Of a stretch of DNA of 32,615 bases, positions 1-7,617 are shown piece by piece. The number at the start of each line of letters is the position of its first letter. Within the stretch, counting starts at the first letter, position 1. Source of the DNA: Cyanobium sp. CACIAM 14 (lineage in GTDB: Bacteria > Cyanobacteriota > Cyanobacteriia > PCC-6307 > Cyanobiaceae); the NCBI GenBank assembly GCA_000708525.1, contig JMRP01000032.1:1-32615 (forward strand), given 5' to 3'. The notes under the pieces were generated by a model. The model saw only the letters and a list, made by a program, of their open reading frames with translations. It ran no database searches and was not told the origin of the DNA. Both the position numbers and the translations under genes were made by a program.

Positions 1-21
1 GCCCTCCGGTAGGAAACGGGG

Positions 22-351
22 ATGGCGATCATCGAAGAACCCACCATCGACAACTTCGACGACATCGACGGCCTGTCAAGCCTCATCGATGCCTGCGATC
101 TGGTGATCTCGATCTCCAACACCACCGTGCATCTGGCCGGCGGGCTGGGCAAGCCCACCTGGGTTCTGCTTCATGATGTTCCGGATTGGCGCTGGGGCCT
201 GAAGGAGAACCGTTGCCTCTGGTATTCCAGCCTTCGGCTGTTTCGCCAGCAGCAGCGCAGTGACTGGTCACCCGTGCTGCTGCAACTCCAGGGTGCCCTC
301 AATGAGCGTCTCAACAGGCCGCCCCGCCTTCTTCCGCTTTTCGATGTCTGA
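22..351 (+). CDS. Glycosyltransferase family 9-like protein, C-terminal fragment
   Basis: This 109-residue frame matches the C-terminal half of the heptosyltransferase-like (GT-B) domain often found at the end of TPR proteins. The signature runs from DLVISISNTTVHLAGGLGKP to VPDWRWG and then WYSSLRLFRQ. The N-terminal TPR and sugar-acceptor half is missing. A TAG codon lies in the same frame at 10-12, followed by Glu-Thr-Gly before the ATG at 22. In this family the homologous segment continues through an ETG-like stretch, so the ATG is probably not the native start and the gene is either interrupted or misread there. It converges on the broken sialidase-like gene with 29 bases between them. 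The likely role of the intact protein is transfer of a sugar to a surface glycan or protein. The family call is good; whether it is a working gene is doubtful. Confidence 0.6.
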   Translation: MAIIEEPTIDNFDDIDGLSSLIDACDLVISISNTTVHLAGGLGKPTWVLLHDVPDWRWGLKENRCLWYSSLRLFRQQQRSDWSPVLLQLQGALNERLNRPPRLLPLFDV

Positions 352-380
352 ACCGCGGCACCGCAGCCCTCAGGGCGGAC

Positions 381-1423
381 TCAGGGCGACCAGATGGTGG
401 CGGCGATTTGCTGCGGAGGCAGCTCCCGCGTGGCCCAGTAGTACACCGTCAGCAGTTGCCCGTCGGCCCGCTGCGTCAAGCGCGGGTAGCCCAGATCGGG
501 ATCGTCGTGACGGTCGGCGTGGAAGTCGTCCCGCAGCACACGCTCCTCCCCCCAGGGGCAGCCCTCGTCATCGCTGAAGCGCGCGATCAGCCGGCGCTGG
601 TCCCGCTCCCCGAAGACGCAGCAGAGCCGTCCGTCCTCCAGGCGCACCAGGGCTGGCGGATTGCCGTTCGCCGTTCCGGTCTCCGCCACCCGCGCCGCCA
701 GGGCCCAGCTGCGCCCCCGGTCGGCGCTGCGGTAGAGATCGATCCAGCAGATCTCGCCACGAGGCGCCCCTCGGCGAATCGTTGTGAGCAGGTGCCCATT
801 CCGACAGTCCATCGTAGCGGGCATCACGGCCCGCGCCGGATCGCTGGGTGGTGCCACCCAGCTGAGGAACCGGAACGAACGCCCGCCGTCGCTGGTGCGG
901 GCACAGAAGGTGCGATCCGTGAGCCAGCCATCGCGGCGGGCCGAGAGCAGCAGCAGGCAGCTGCGGGGCTTTCCACTACCGCGTCCGTGCGGGCCGTGGT
1001 CTCCCATCCGCTGAGCTCTGGGCATGCCTCCAGGCCCGTCAGGGCGAAGGGGCCTTTCCAGGAATGGCCTTGGCCGCCGGAGTGGAAGAGGGCGCCGGAG
1101 GGGTAGTCATTGCCGTGGTAGCCCGTTCCCACCACCCGCAGGGCCAGACCCGCCGCGCCGAAGTCGATCGGGCTCCGCGCAGGCACCGGCCGTCCGGTTG
1201 CCGCGAAAGGTTCCAGTGGTTCGAGGGTCCAGGAGTCGCCCTGGTCCGTGCTGCGGGCCAGCCGGGTGTGGCAGGGCTCCACGACGTTGTGGCCGGGCTG
1301 CTCCCGGAAGACGCCCTCACTGAAGGCCACCAGCATCTCCATCCCTTCCCAGCACCAGAGGCCGTTATTTGCGGGCCAGCCGGCGAAGCCATCCGGCCTG
1401 GAGTGAACAACGACGTGGCGCAT
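381..1423 (-). pseudogene. Sialidase/BNR-repeat protein, one-base frameshift
   Basis: Two overlapping reading frames make up one protein. The N-terminal part starts at ATG 1423 and carries GLWCWEGMEMLVAF and the Asp-box STDQGDSW. The C-terminal part ends at 381 and carries SADRGRSW and SDDEGCPW, both Asp-boxes (SxDxGxxW), plus the related TSDGGRSF. The frame passes from one to the other at a run of four G (plus strand 965-968). Adding one G there joins VVES to PRSCLLLLSARRDG and gives a clean 347-residue product. The family is a six-bladed beta-propeller exo-alpha-sialidase-like fold, but its substrate in cyanobacteria is not known. It lies 40 bases downstream of chlI on the same strand. It could be a true pseudogene or a homopolymer sequencing error. 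Confidence 0.75.
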
Positions 1424-1463
1424 CGGTTGCGCGAGAGGTGTAGGGGGATCATCTCTCGGTGAC

Positions 1464-2561
1464 TCACCCAGCCAAGGCCAGCTCGAAGGCCCGCCGGTCG
1501 GTCTCGCCGCTGGGCAGGGACCGCTCGAACACCTTGCAGAAGGTCTTCACCACCCGCTCGCCCGAGTCGATCTGCTCCAGGGGGTCCTTGCGCAGCCGGT
1601 GGCGCAGGCAGCAGGCCACCACCCGCGCCACGTCGTCGTCGCTCACCTCCAGATGGCCCTCGAAGGCCGCCAGGGCCCGGGCGGCCCGGTTGGTGACGAT
1701 GTCGCCCCGCAGTCCGTCCACGTCCAGTTCACCGCAGACCGCGGAGATGCGGATGCGCAGATCGTCGTCGATGCCCACCTGGGGCAGCCGCTCCTGGGCC
1801 TCCACCACCCGGGCCTGCAGGGCCTCCTGGCTGCTCTGCAGCCGCTCGCTGAAGCCGTCCGGGTCGGCGTCGAAGCAGGTGCGCTGATCCACCACCTGCA
1901 CCCGCAGTTCCGGATCCCGCACGGTGCGCACCTCCACGCTCATGCCGAAGCGATCCAGCAGCTGGGGGCGCAGCTCCCCCTCCTCGGGGTTGCCGGAGCC
2001 GATCAGCACGAAGCGGGCCGGGTGCCGCACCGACACCCCCTCCCGCTCCACCGTGTTCCAGCCCGAGGCGGCCGAATCCAGCAGCACGTCCACCAGGTGG
2101 TCGTCGAGCAGGTTCACCTCGTCGACGTAGAGCAGGCCCCGGTTGGCCTTGGCCAGCAGGCCGGGCTCGAAGGCCCGCACCCCCTCGCTGAGGGCCTTCT
2201 CGATGTCGATCGTGCCGCAGAGCCGGTCTTCGGTGGCCCCCAGGGGCAGATCCACCATCGGCACCTGGCGCTGCTCCACCGGCAGCTGCTCGCCACGCTC
2301 GAGCCGCTGCCGCACCTCGCTGCTCTGCAGGTCGGGGTCGCTGGGGGAGCTGTTGTAGGGATCGCCCGCCACCACCTCGATCGCCGGCAGCAGGTCGGCC
2401 AGTGCCCGGATGGTGGTGGACTTGCCAGTGCCGCGGTCGCCCATGATCATCACCCCGCCGATGCGGGGATCGATCACGTTCAGCAGCAGCGCCAGTTTCA
2501 TCTCCTCCTGCCCCACGATGGCGGTGAAGGGGAAGACCCTGCGCTTCCTGGATGGCGTCAC
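1464..2561 (-). CDS. chlI: Magnesium chelatase ATPase subunit I
   Basis: ChlI is the AAA+ motor subunit of magnesium chelatase. With ChlD and ChlH it inserts Mg2+ into protoporphyrin IX, the first step committed to chlorophyll. The 365-residue product has Walker A GDRGTGKS at residues 41-48 and Walker B LLYVDEVN at 143-150. It also has the characteristic N-terminal VFPFTAIVGQEEMKLALLLN and the sensor region GSGNPEEGELRPQLLDRFG. The start is GTG at 2561, which overlaps the TGA of the DUF3370 gene by four bases (GTGA). That spacing and the ChlI N-terminus both support this start. It is the last intact gene of a co-directional run from cytM, which suggests translational coupling. ChlD and ChlH are not in the window. 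Confidence 0.97.
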   Translation of the reverse strand: MTPSRKRRVFPFTAIVGQEEMKLALLLNVIDPRIGGVMIMGDRGTGKSTTIRALADLLPAIEVVAGDPYNSSPSDPDLQSSEVRQRLERGEQLPVEQRQVPMVDLPLGATEDRLCGTIDIEKALSEGVRAFEPGLLAKANRGLLYVDEVNLLDDHLVDVLLDSAASGWNTVEREGVSVRHPARFVLIGSGNPEEGELRPQLLDRFGMSVEVRTVRDPELRVQVVDQRTCFDADPDGFSERLQSSQEALQARVVEAQERLPQVGIDDDLRIRISAVCGELDVDGLRGDIVTNRAARALAAFEGHLEVSDDDVARVVACCLRHRLRKDPLEQIDSGERVVKTFCKVFERSLPSGETDRRAFELALAG

Positions 2562-4069
2562 GGACGGGTTGCGGGCGGAGTCCCGGATTGTTTCACAGCC
2601 CCCCGTTCGCCGTTCCGCTCCGCCGGGGCCGGGGCGATGGGCCGCAGCGTCAGCGCCTGGGGAGGGGTGGCGTCGGCCGGGTAGACGAGGCGCACCCGCA
2701 GCTGCCGTTCCTGGGCCGGCTTCAGGCTGATGCTGCCGAGGGCGGGGCCTTCCTCGCCGGAGCGCAGCACCAGATGGAAGCGGCGCCGGCCTCCGGGGCC
2801 CCCCCGTTCGTCGTCGAGACCGGTGACCTCCACCGTGCCCCGGAACATCACCGCCCGGGACGGCGTTGTGTTGAAGCGCAGCCCTCCCAGGGCCTGGTCG
2901 CTCTTGAGGGGCGAGTCCAGGGCCAGGGCCAGCTGCACCGGCCGGTCCGTGTCGTTGCGCAGCGGCAGGCTGAGGTCGTAGGCCACGCCGTAGTTGCCGT
3001 GGGCGGCCCAGGCGGTGCCCGGATAGAAGGCGCGCAGCGGCGCCGTCTGCACCTGGCCGGTGCCCAGTGTCCCCCGTTCCAGGGAGCTGATCGGCCAGGA
3101 GATGGGCGCCCGGCTCACCGACAGGGTCCCCTTGCCGGGATCGCTGAGCCGTCCGTGCCAGGCACTCCCCACCTGGACGCCGCTGACCCGGGAGTAGACC
3201 ATCGCTCCCCTGGCTCCCTCCGGGGTGGGGGGATGTTCCTTCGGACTCAGGCCGCCCTGCAGCAGCCGTTCCCAGACGGCGGGCTCAGGCGGCCGCTCCC
3301 CCGGCCCCAAGGTCGCCAGGGTGGCCAGGTCCACCGGGCCGTCGCTGAACAGGCGCAGCTGCAGGTTGCGGCCGTTGAGCAGGGGATCGAGGCCCCGCAC
3401 CGGCAGGGGCAGCACGAGCAATGTGCTCAGCTGGCCCGGCGGCAGCGTCCAGCCATCCGGCACCAGGGGACTGCGCTGGCGGGCCAGCAGTTCGGTGGCC
3501 ACCCGGCTGCCGGGGCCGGAGTAGATCGGGGTGGTGCCCTGCTCCATCAGCGTCGGCAGCGGCAGGAACGGGGCCGCCGGCTGGTCGGGCTGCAACGACT
3601 GGGACAGGGCGGTGGAGCCCGCCAGCACCCGCAGCTTCACCGGCATGGTGCCGCGGGGGGCGGCCACCACCGCCAGCCACAGGGTGGAATCGAGGCTCTC
3701 CGGGGTGCCGGCATAGACATGATGGCTGAACAGTTCGAACGGGCCGTTGACGGCGGCGTTCAGGTGGGCCGAGGGGTCACCCAGGGGCCGCCCGGCGTAG
3801 CCCCGCTGGCCGTCGAAGGTGGAGAGCAGGATGCCGGGCCCCCGGATCAGCTCGGGGTTGTTGTCGTTCAGCATCGGCACGTCGTCCAGCCGGCCCGGCA
3901 GCGGCACCACGGTTCCGGGCCTCACCACCGTCGCCGCCGGCGCGGGGCTGGGCGCGGGAGCGGGTTTGACCCCGGGAACCTGCTGCGCCTGCAGTGGCCC
4001 GGCCAGGCCGGCCACCAGGGGCAGCGACAGGAGCAGGGCGGAGGCCGGAGAGCTCACGGACCGTCTCAT
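2558..4069 (-). CDS. DUF3370 family exported protein
   Basis: This 503-residue protein starts with a cleavable signal peptide: a basic MRRS, a hydrophobic core, and a likely cut after Ala28 (LQA-QQ). A Pro/Ala-rich linker follows to about residue 50. The remaining sequence matches the cyanobacterial DUF3370 family (for example VPLPGRLDDVPMLNDNNPEL, AAHGNYGVAYDLSLPLRNDT and the LRVRLVYPADATPP tail). Members are presumed to be periplasmic or cell-envelope proteins; the biochemical role is unknown. Its ATG at 4069 overlaps the TGA of the upstream serine hydrolase gene (ATGA), and its own stop overlaps the chlI start. Co-expression with an envelope-facing serine hydrolase suggests a wall or periplasm role, but that is inference. 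Confidence 0.8.
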   Translation of the reverse strand: MRRSVSSPASALLLSLPLVAGLAGPLQAQQVPGVKPAPAPSPAPAATVVRPGTVVPLPGRLDDVPMLNDNNPELIRGPGILLSTFDGQRGYAGRPLGDPSAHLNAAVNGPFELFSHHVYAGTPESLDSTLWLAVVAAPRGTMPVKLRVLAGSTALSQSLQPDQPAAPFLPLPTLMEQGTTPIYSGPGSRVATELLARQRSPLVPDGWTLPPGQLSTLLVLPLPVRGLDPLLNGRNLQLRLFSDGPVDLATLATLGPGERPPEPAVWERLLQGGLSPKEHPPTPEGARGAMVYSRVSGVQVGSAWHGRLSDPGKGTLSVSRAPISWPISSLERGTLGTGQVQTAPLRAFYPGTAWAAHGNYGVAYDLSLPLRNDTDRPVQLALALDSPLKSDQALGGLRFNTTPSRAVMFRGTVEVTGLDDERGGPGGRRRFHLVLRSGEEGPALGSISLKPAQERQLRVRLVYPADATPPQALTLRPIAPAPAERNGERGAVKQSGTPPATRP

Positions 4070-5193
4070 GGGGTGTCTCGCCGGCCCTGTGCCGGGCGTG
4101 GTGCCTGCGCCTGGACCTGCGCCTGCTCCGGCGCCTGGCCCTTGATCAGGGTCCGGGCGACCGTGCCCGCCATCGCCCGGATCAGTTCGGCGGAGCGGGG
4201 ATCGTTGAACGGTCCCTTCACCATGAACGCGGCCACGGCCCTCTGACCATTGGGAAGCTCGATCAGGGCGGCGTCGGCGTAGGCGATGCCGATGTCGCCG
4301 GTCTTGTTGTAGACGGTGATGCCCTCGGGCAGGAGCTCGCTGTCGGGATCGGGGGAGTCCTTGCCCATCCCCATCAGCAGCCCCAGGGGGATGAGGGTGT
4401 TGGTGCGGGAGGTGGCCATGATCTGCCGGAACAGGTCCCGGGCCCTTGGGGTGAGCTTGTCACCGGTGTCCACCAGGGCGATGGCGCGCGCCAGGTCGCG
4501 GGAGCTGGTGGTGTTGGTGCCATCGAGATCCGGGAGCCAGTTGTTCACCACCGTGGCGGGCAGGCCCAGGCTGCGGAAACGGCTGTTGAGACTGGCCTTG
4601 CCCCCCAGACGGCGGATCAGCAGGTTCGTGGCGGTGTTGTCGCTCACCCGGATCATCTCGGTGGCGGCCTCGAAGAAGGGGAAGCGGGTGCCCAGCGGTT
4701 TGTTGGCCATCCAGCCGGCCCCGCCGCCCACCACCTCCTTGGTGAGGGGCATGGGCTCGTTCCAGCGCAGCTTGCCCTCATCCAGATCCTCCAGGCTGGC
4801 CAGCAGGATCGGCACCTTGATGGAGCTGGCCGCCGGCAGCGGCCGGTCGGGCTGCATCTGGGCGAAGCGGCCGTCGTCGAGCACCAGCAGGAAGCCGCTG
4901 GCGGTGAGATCCTTCTGGGCCGCCGCCAGTCGGCTCCACTGCTGGCTGAGGCCCACCAGTTCCTGGCGGGGCTCGAAGCTTCCCAGGGGCATCCCGCCGC
5001 TGGCCGGTTTCTTCGCCGAGGGCAACGGCGCGGTCGTGCCGATGGCCCCCTGGGCGAGCCGCGGCGCCAGCAGCTTCAGGGAGGTGCCCACGATCACTCC
5101 GAGCCCGGCGCCGAGCACGAGCAGCCGCAGCACCAGGCCCACCGGGCGGAGCCACGGGTTGCTGCGGGAACGGGGTGGACGGCCAGCGCTCAC
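4066..5193 (-). CDS. Class A beta-lactamase-like serine hydrolase, membrane-anchored
   Basis: An open frame continues up to 5559, but the part above about 5200 is a shadow of the methyltransferase gene. GTG at 5193 is the first plausible start and leaves a 31-base gap, giving 375 residues. An N-terminal anchor (about residues 15-37) is followed by a Ser/Pro/Ala linker and a penicillin-recognising fold. Ser123-Ser-Ile-Lys126 fits SxxK, Ser184-Asp-Asn186 fits SDN, and Lys297-Thr-Gly299 fits KTG. In class A enzymes a Glu activates deacylating water in the omega loop. Here the corresponding stretch reads NWLPDLDGTN, with Asp but no Glu. The enzyme may therefore be a slow beta-lactamase, a D,D-peptidase-like hydrolase, or use Asp instead. 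No clear Shine-Dalgarno is seen at the GTG. Confidence 0.8.
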   Translation of the reverse strand: MSAGRPPRSRSNPWLRPVGLVLRLLVLGAGLGVIVGTSLKLLAPRLAQGAIGTTAPLPSAKKPASGGMPLGSFEPRQELVGLSQQWSRLAAAQKDLTASGFLLVLDDGRFAQMQPDRPLPAASSIKVPILLASLEDLDEGKLRWNEPMPLTKEVVGGGAGWMANKPLGTRFPFFEAATEMIRVSDNTATNLLIRRLGGKASLNSRFRSLGLPATVVNNWLPDLDGTNTTSSRDLARAIALVDTGDKLTPRARDLFRQIMATSRTNTLIPLGLLMGMGKDSPDPDSELLPEGITVYNKTGDIGIAYADAALIELPNGQRAVAAFMVKGPFNDPRSAELIRAMAGTVARTLIKGQAPEQAQVQAQAPRPAQGRRDTP

Positions 5194-5224
5194 GGCGGAG
5201 GGGGAGGGTCGCGACGGCCCGACC

Positions 5225-5995
5225 CTAGTGGTCCTGCGGAGAAGGGAAAGGGCGGCGGCTCGCCCAGCGCAACTGGCACACCATGCCCCGCAGCAGGGCC
5301 ACGTCCGGACTGCTGACCTGCCCCCGCTGCAGCAGGGCCCGCAGCTTCGCCATCCGGGCATGGGCGGTGTGGGGCAGCAGGAACCCCACCTCCAGCAGCA
5401 GCTCCCGGGCGTCGGCGAGCATGGCTTCCAGCTCCCCCCGCGGACAGGGCGGCTCCGCCAGGGGCGGCTCTGCGAGGGGCTGTGGCGCCGCTGCCGGTTC
5501 GATCGCAGACCCGAGGCGCTGAAGGCGGTGCAGGTCGTGGAGCACCACCGCCACCGCATGGGAGAGGTTCAGGGAGCCGTGGGACGTGGGGACCGGAACC
5601 TGAAGCAACCGGCCCGCCTGCAGCAGCTCGTCGTTGCTGAGGCCCCGGTCCTCCCTGCCGAACACCAGCGCCGCCGGGTGGGGCTGATCCCCGGCCAGCA
5701 GCCAGGCCAGGGCCTCATCGGGCGACTGCAGCGGCAGGGGCTCCCCTTCCGGACGGCCGCTGGTGGCCACCACCCGTCCGCAATCGGCCAGGGCCTCGGC
5801 CAGCGTGGGGAAGACGACGGCCTCCTGCAGCAGGGGCAGGGCCTTCACCGCCATCCGCCGGGCCTCCTCACCGAGGTGATCGCAGCGGGGGGCGACCAGG
5901 CGCAGTTCCTCGAGGCCATAGGTGCGGCAGAGCCTGGCCACGCTGCCAACGTTGAGGGGGCCCGCCGGTTCGACGAGCACCAGCTTCGGACTCAA
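5225..5995 (-). CDS. TrmJ-type SpoU/SPOUT RNA methyltransferase
   Basis: This 256-residue protein carries the three SpoU (TrmH) motifs: PLNVGSVARLCRTYG near residues 13-27, ALVFGREDRGLSNDEL in the middle, and PTSHGSLNLSHAVAVVLHDL. They build the trefoil-knot SAM site of 2'-O-ribose methyltransferases. The N-terminal layout resembles TrmJ (position 32 of tRNA), so a tRNA target is likely but not proven. A C-terminal helical extension (ELEAMLADARELLLEVGFL) is typical of the TrmJ-like group. The start is TTG at 5995 and overlaps the cytM TGA as TTGA. The TTG is supported by the family N-terminus, which begins right there (SPKLVLVEP). The gene sits between cytM and the serine hydrolase. Confidence 0.88.
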   Translation of the reverse strand: MSPKLVLVEPAGPLNVGSVARLCRTYGLEELRLVAPRCDHLGEEARRMAVKALPLLQEAVVFPTLAEALADCGRVVATSGRPEGEPLPLQSPDEALAWLLAGDQPHPAALVFGREDRGLSNDELLQAGRLLQVPVPTSHGSLNLSHAVAVVLHDLHRLQRLGSAIEPAAAPQPLAEPPLAEPPCPRGELEAMLADARELLLEVGFLLPHTAHARMAKLRALLQRGQVSSPDVALLRGMVCQLRWASRRPFPSPQDH

Positions 5996-6405
5996 GGCAG
6001 GCTGTGCAGGAACGCCAGCAGGTCGGCCATGGCCTGGGGCTCGGGCTGGAAGCTGGGCATCGGCGGGGTGCGCCCGCTCACCACCTGCTGGATCAGCTGC
6101 CGGTCGTTCTTGCGCCGCTCGACCCCGTGCAGGTTGGGACCCACCAGCCCCTGGGCCGCCAGGCCGTGGCAGCCGGCGCAGTTGAGACGGAACAGGCGGC
6201 CGCCGTCGGCCGCCGAGCCGGTGAGCTCGAGGGTCTGACGGGTGTAGGGATCGCTGCGGGCCGCCGGCAGCACCACGAGCACCAGCAGCAGGCAGGCCAG
6301 CGCCGCCAGGGTGGCCAGGGCCGCCACCAGGCTGCGGCGCCGCTGGGGTGCTTCGGGCAGCCCCGGGGACGGCACGGACATGGCGGGGCCGGAGGACGGA
6401 GTCAT
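5992..6405 (-). CDS. cytM: Cytochrome c, CytM type
   Basis: This is a small membrane-anchored c-type cytochrome of 137 residues. A basic N-terminus (QRRRS) precedes one transmembrane helix at about residues 26-47. The heme site is Cys76-Ala-Gly-Cys79-His80, and the likely sixth ligand is Met116 in PPMPSF. The layout, short C-terminus (LLAFLHSLP) and position beside petG match cyanobacterial CytM. That protein is reported to influence respiratory and photosynthetic electron flow rather than act as the main carrier. An internal Met at position 9 is an alternative start. It heads the minus-strand run ending at chlI and is divergent from petG, with 110 bases between the two starts. Confidence 0.88.
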   Translation of the reverse strand: MTPSSGPAMSVPSPGLPEAPQRRRSLVAALATLAALACLLLVLVVLPAARSDPYTRQTLELTGSAADGGRLFRLNCAGCHGLAAQGLVGPNLHGVERRKNDRQLIQQVVSGRTPPMPSFQPEPQAMADLLAFLHSLP

Positions 6406-6515
6406 GACCTTGGGGATGGGCAGGTCAAAGGGCTCATCACAGGACGGTGCAGGATCGGGCGGGGCCGGCCGGGCTCATGAAAGAATGGCGCATCGCCAGA
6501 AGACTCCGGCCCTCC

Positions 6516-6629
6516 ATGATCGAACCCCTCCTCTGCGGCATCGTTCTCGGCCTGATTCCCATCACCCTGGTGGGGCTGTTCGTGGCGGCCTGGAACCAGT
6601 ACCGCCGCGGCGGCGTGCTGGGGGGCTGA
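6516..6629 (+). CDS. petG: Cytochrome b6-f complex subunit PetG
   Basis: A 37-residue single-span protein beginning [18 protein letters not shown] and ending YRRGGVLGG. PetG is a small subunit of the thylakoid cytochrome b6f complex, needed for its assembly or stability. Length and sequence agree throughout with PetG of picocyanobacteria. An in-frame GTG at 6447 would add 23 residues, but the conserved protein starts at ATG 6516. It is divergent from cytM. Confidence 0.95.
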   Translation: MIEPLLCGIVLGLIPITLVGLFVAAWNQYRRGGVLGG

Positions 6630-6678
6630 ACAACCCAGCTCAATCATCAAGCCTAAGCACGGAGGCCGTAGCTGCGGC

Positions 6679-6730
6679 GGTTCTCAGGGCAGGCTTGTAT
6701 GGGCCCGGTTCTCAGGTCACGGTTCTCAGG
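6679..6730. repeat. Three copies of GGTTCTCAGG on a 14-base pitch
   Basis: Exact copies of the decamer GGTTCTCAGG start at 6679, 6707 and 6721, so the spacings are 28 and 14. They lie in the 109-base gap between the convergent ends of petG and the HpsJ-like gene. Function is unknown; this could be a short tandem array with one lost copy or a protein-binding site. Confidence 0.6.
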
Positions 6731-6738
6731 GCAACCTC

Positions 6739-7617
6739 TCACGGTCGGGGAGGGCTGGAGGGCTTGTCTTCCTCCGCAAGGCTGCGCAGATAGTCTTCGG
6801 CCTCCTCCCTGTCAGTCCTGTGGCCACGCTTCGAGCCGGTGGGGGTAAAGGCTCTCTTGCGCTGCTGGAAACGGCCCAGCCATTGCTGCAGCAGCGTGCC
6901 CTCCCAGCCGCGGCGCCGGCAGAGGGAGGCGAAGGCGATCGTCATCACCAGGGCGGAGAGAACAGAGCGAACGCCCGCCTGGGCCAGTTGCCAGACATCC
7001 GTGGCCGGAAGGCCCCTGAGCTGGTCACGCGCCCGGATTTCGGTGCGATCCAGGGACTCCAGCATCGATTGGCGCAGCTTCGGCAGGGGCTGTGCCAGGT
7101 CGGCCGCATCCAGCGGTGGGGCCTTGAGGGCAGCCAGCCGGCGCTGAAGCTCCTGGCTGGTGGGGGCGGTGCGGATCGCCTGGCGCAGGGTGGCGAGCCT
7201 GCCACTCACAGTGCCGAGCCGATTCTGCTGCTGGGCGTTCACGTTGCTGATGCCGCGCCAGAGCGCATAGCCCTGCAGGGGGATGAGCAGCAGAAATCCC
7301 AGCACGGCGATCAGGGCCCAGGAGGCGAAGTCGTCGCGGCGACGGGCCAGCCGTGGGTTGCCAGGCGCCAGATAAGCCGCCAGATGCACCAGCGCCAGCC
7401 CCAGCAGGGCGAGAAAGCCGTTGTTGATGAGGGCATTGGACACTCCCAGCTGCCAGCCCGGCTCCAGCAGACGGGTGGGCAGGAAGGCGGAGAGCCCCTG
7501 CAGCACGTAGAGCACGAGCAGGCACACCCCGGCGATGCCGATCTGCGACGGGGTCAGCCAGTCCGTGCTGGAACTGGTCTCCGAATCGGGGTCGAAGCGC
7601 GTGGGGGGTGAAGCCAT
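6739..7617 (-). CDS. HpsJ-like membrane protein
   Basis: This 292-residue protein has three hydrophobic helices near residues 26-46, 64-83 and 100-120. A soluble, helix-prone region with Gln and Arg (NVNAQQQNRLGTVSGRLATLRQ) follows, then a fourth span near 219-233 and a charged C-terminus (DREEAEDYLRSLAEED). This layout and the NaQQQNRL-type loop resemble cyanobacterial HpsJ-family proteins. Those are linked to hormogonium polysaccharide secretion and, in some genomes, to cyanoexosortase loci. The assignment rests on recall of the family and is not certain. It is notable that a PEP-CTERM-like protein is encoded 1.7 kb away on the same strand. The start is ATG at 7617. Confidence 0.6.
   Translation of the reverse strand: MASPPTRFDPDSETSSSTDWLTPSQIGIAGVCLLVLYVLQGLSAFLPTRLLEPGWQLGVSNALINNGFLALLGLALVHLAAYLAPGNPRLARRRDDFASWALIAVLGFLLLIPLQGYALWRGISNVNAQQQNRLGTVSGRLATLRQAIRTAPTSQELQRRLAALKAPPLDAADLAQPLPKLRQSMLESLDRTEIRARDQLRGLPATDVWQLAQAGVRSVLSALVMTIAFASLCRRRGWEGTLLQQWLGRFQQRKRAFTPTGSKRGHRTDREEAEDYLRSLAEEDKPSSPPRP

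Noticed and set aside
5194-5559. Upstream extension of the serine hydrolase frame
   Set aside because: Trp/Cys/Arg-rich shadow of the methyltransferase gene; no conserved sequence.
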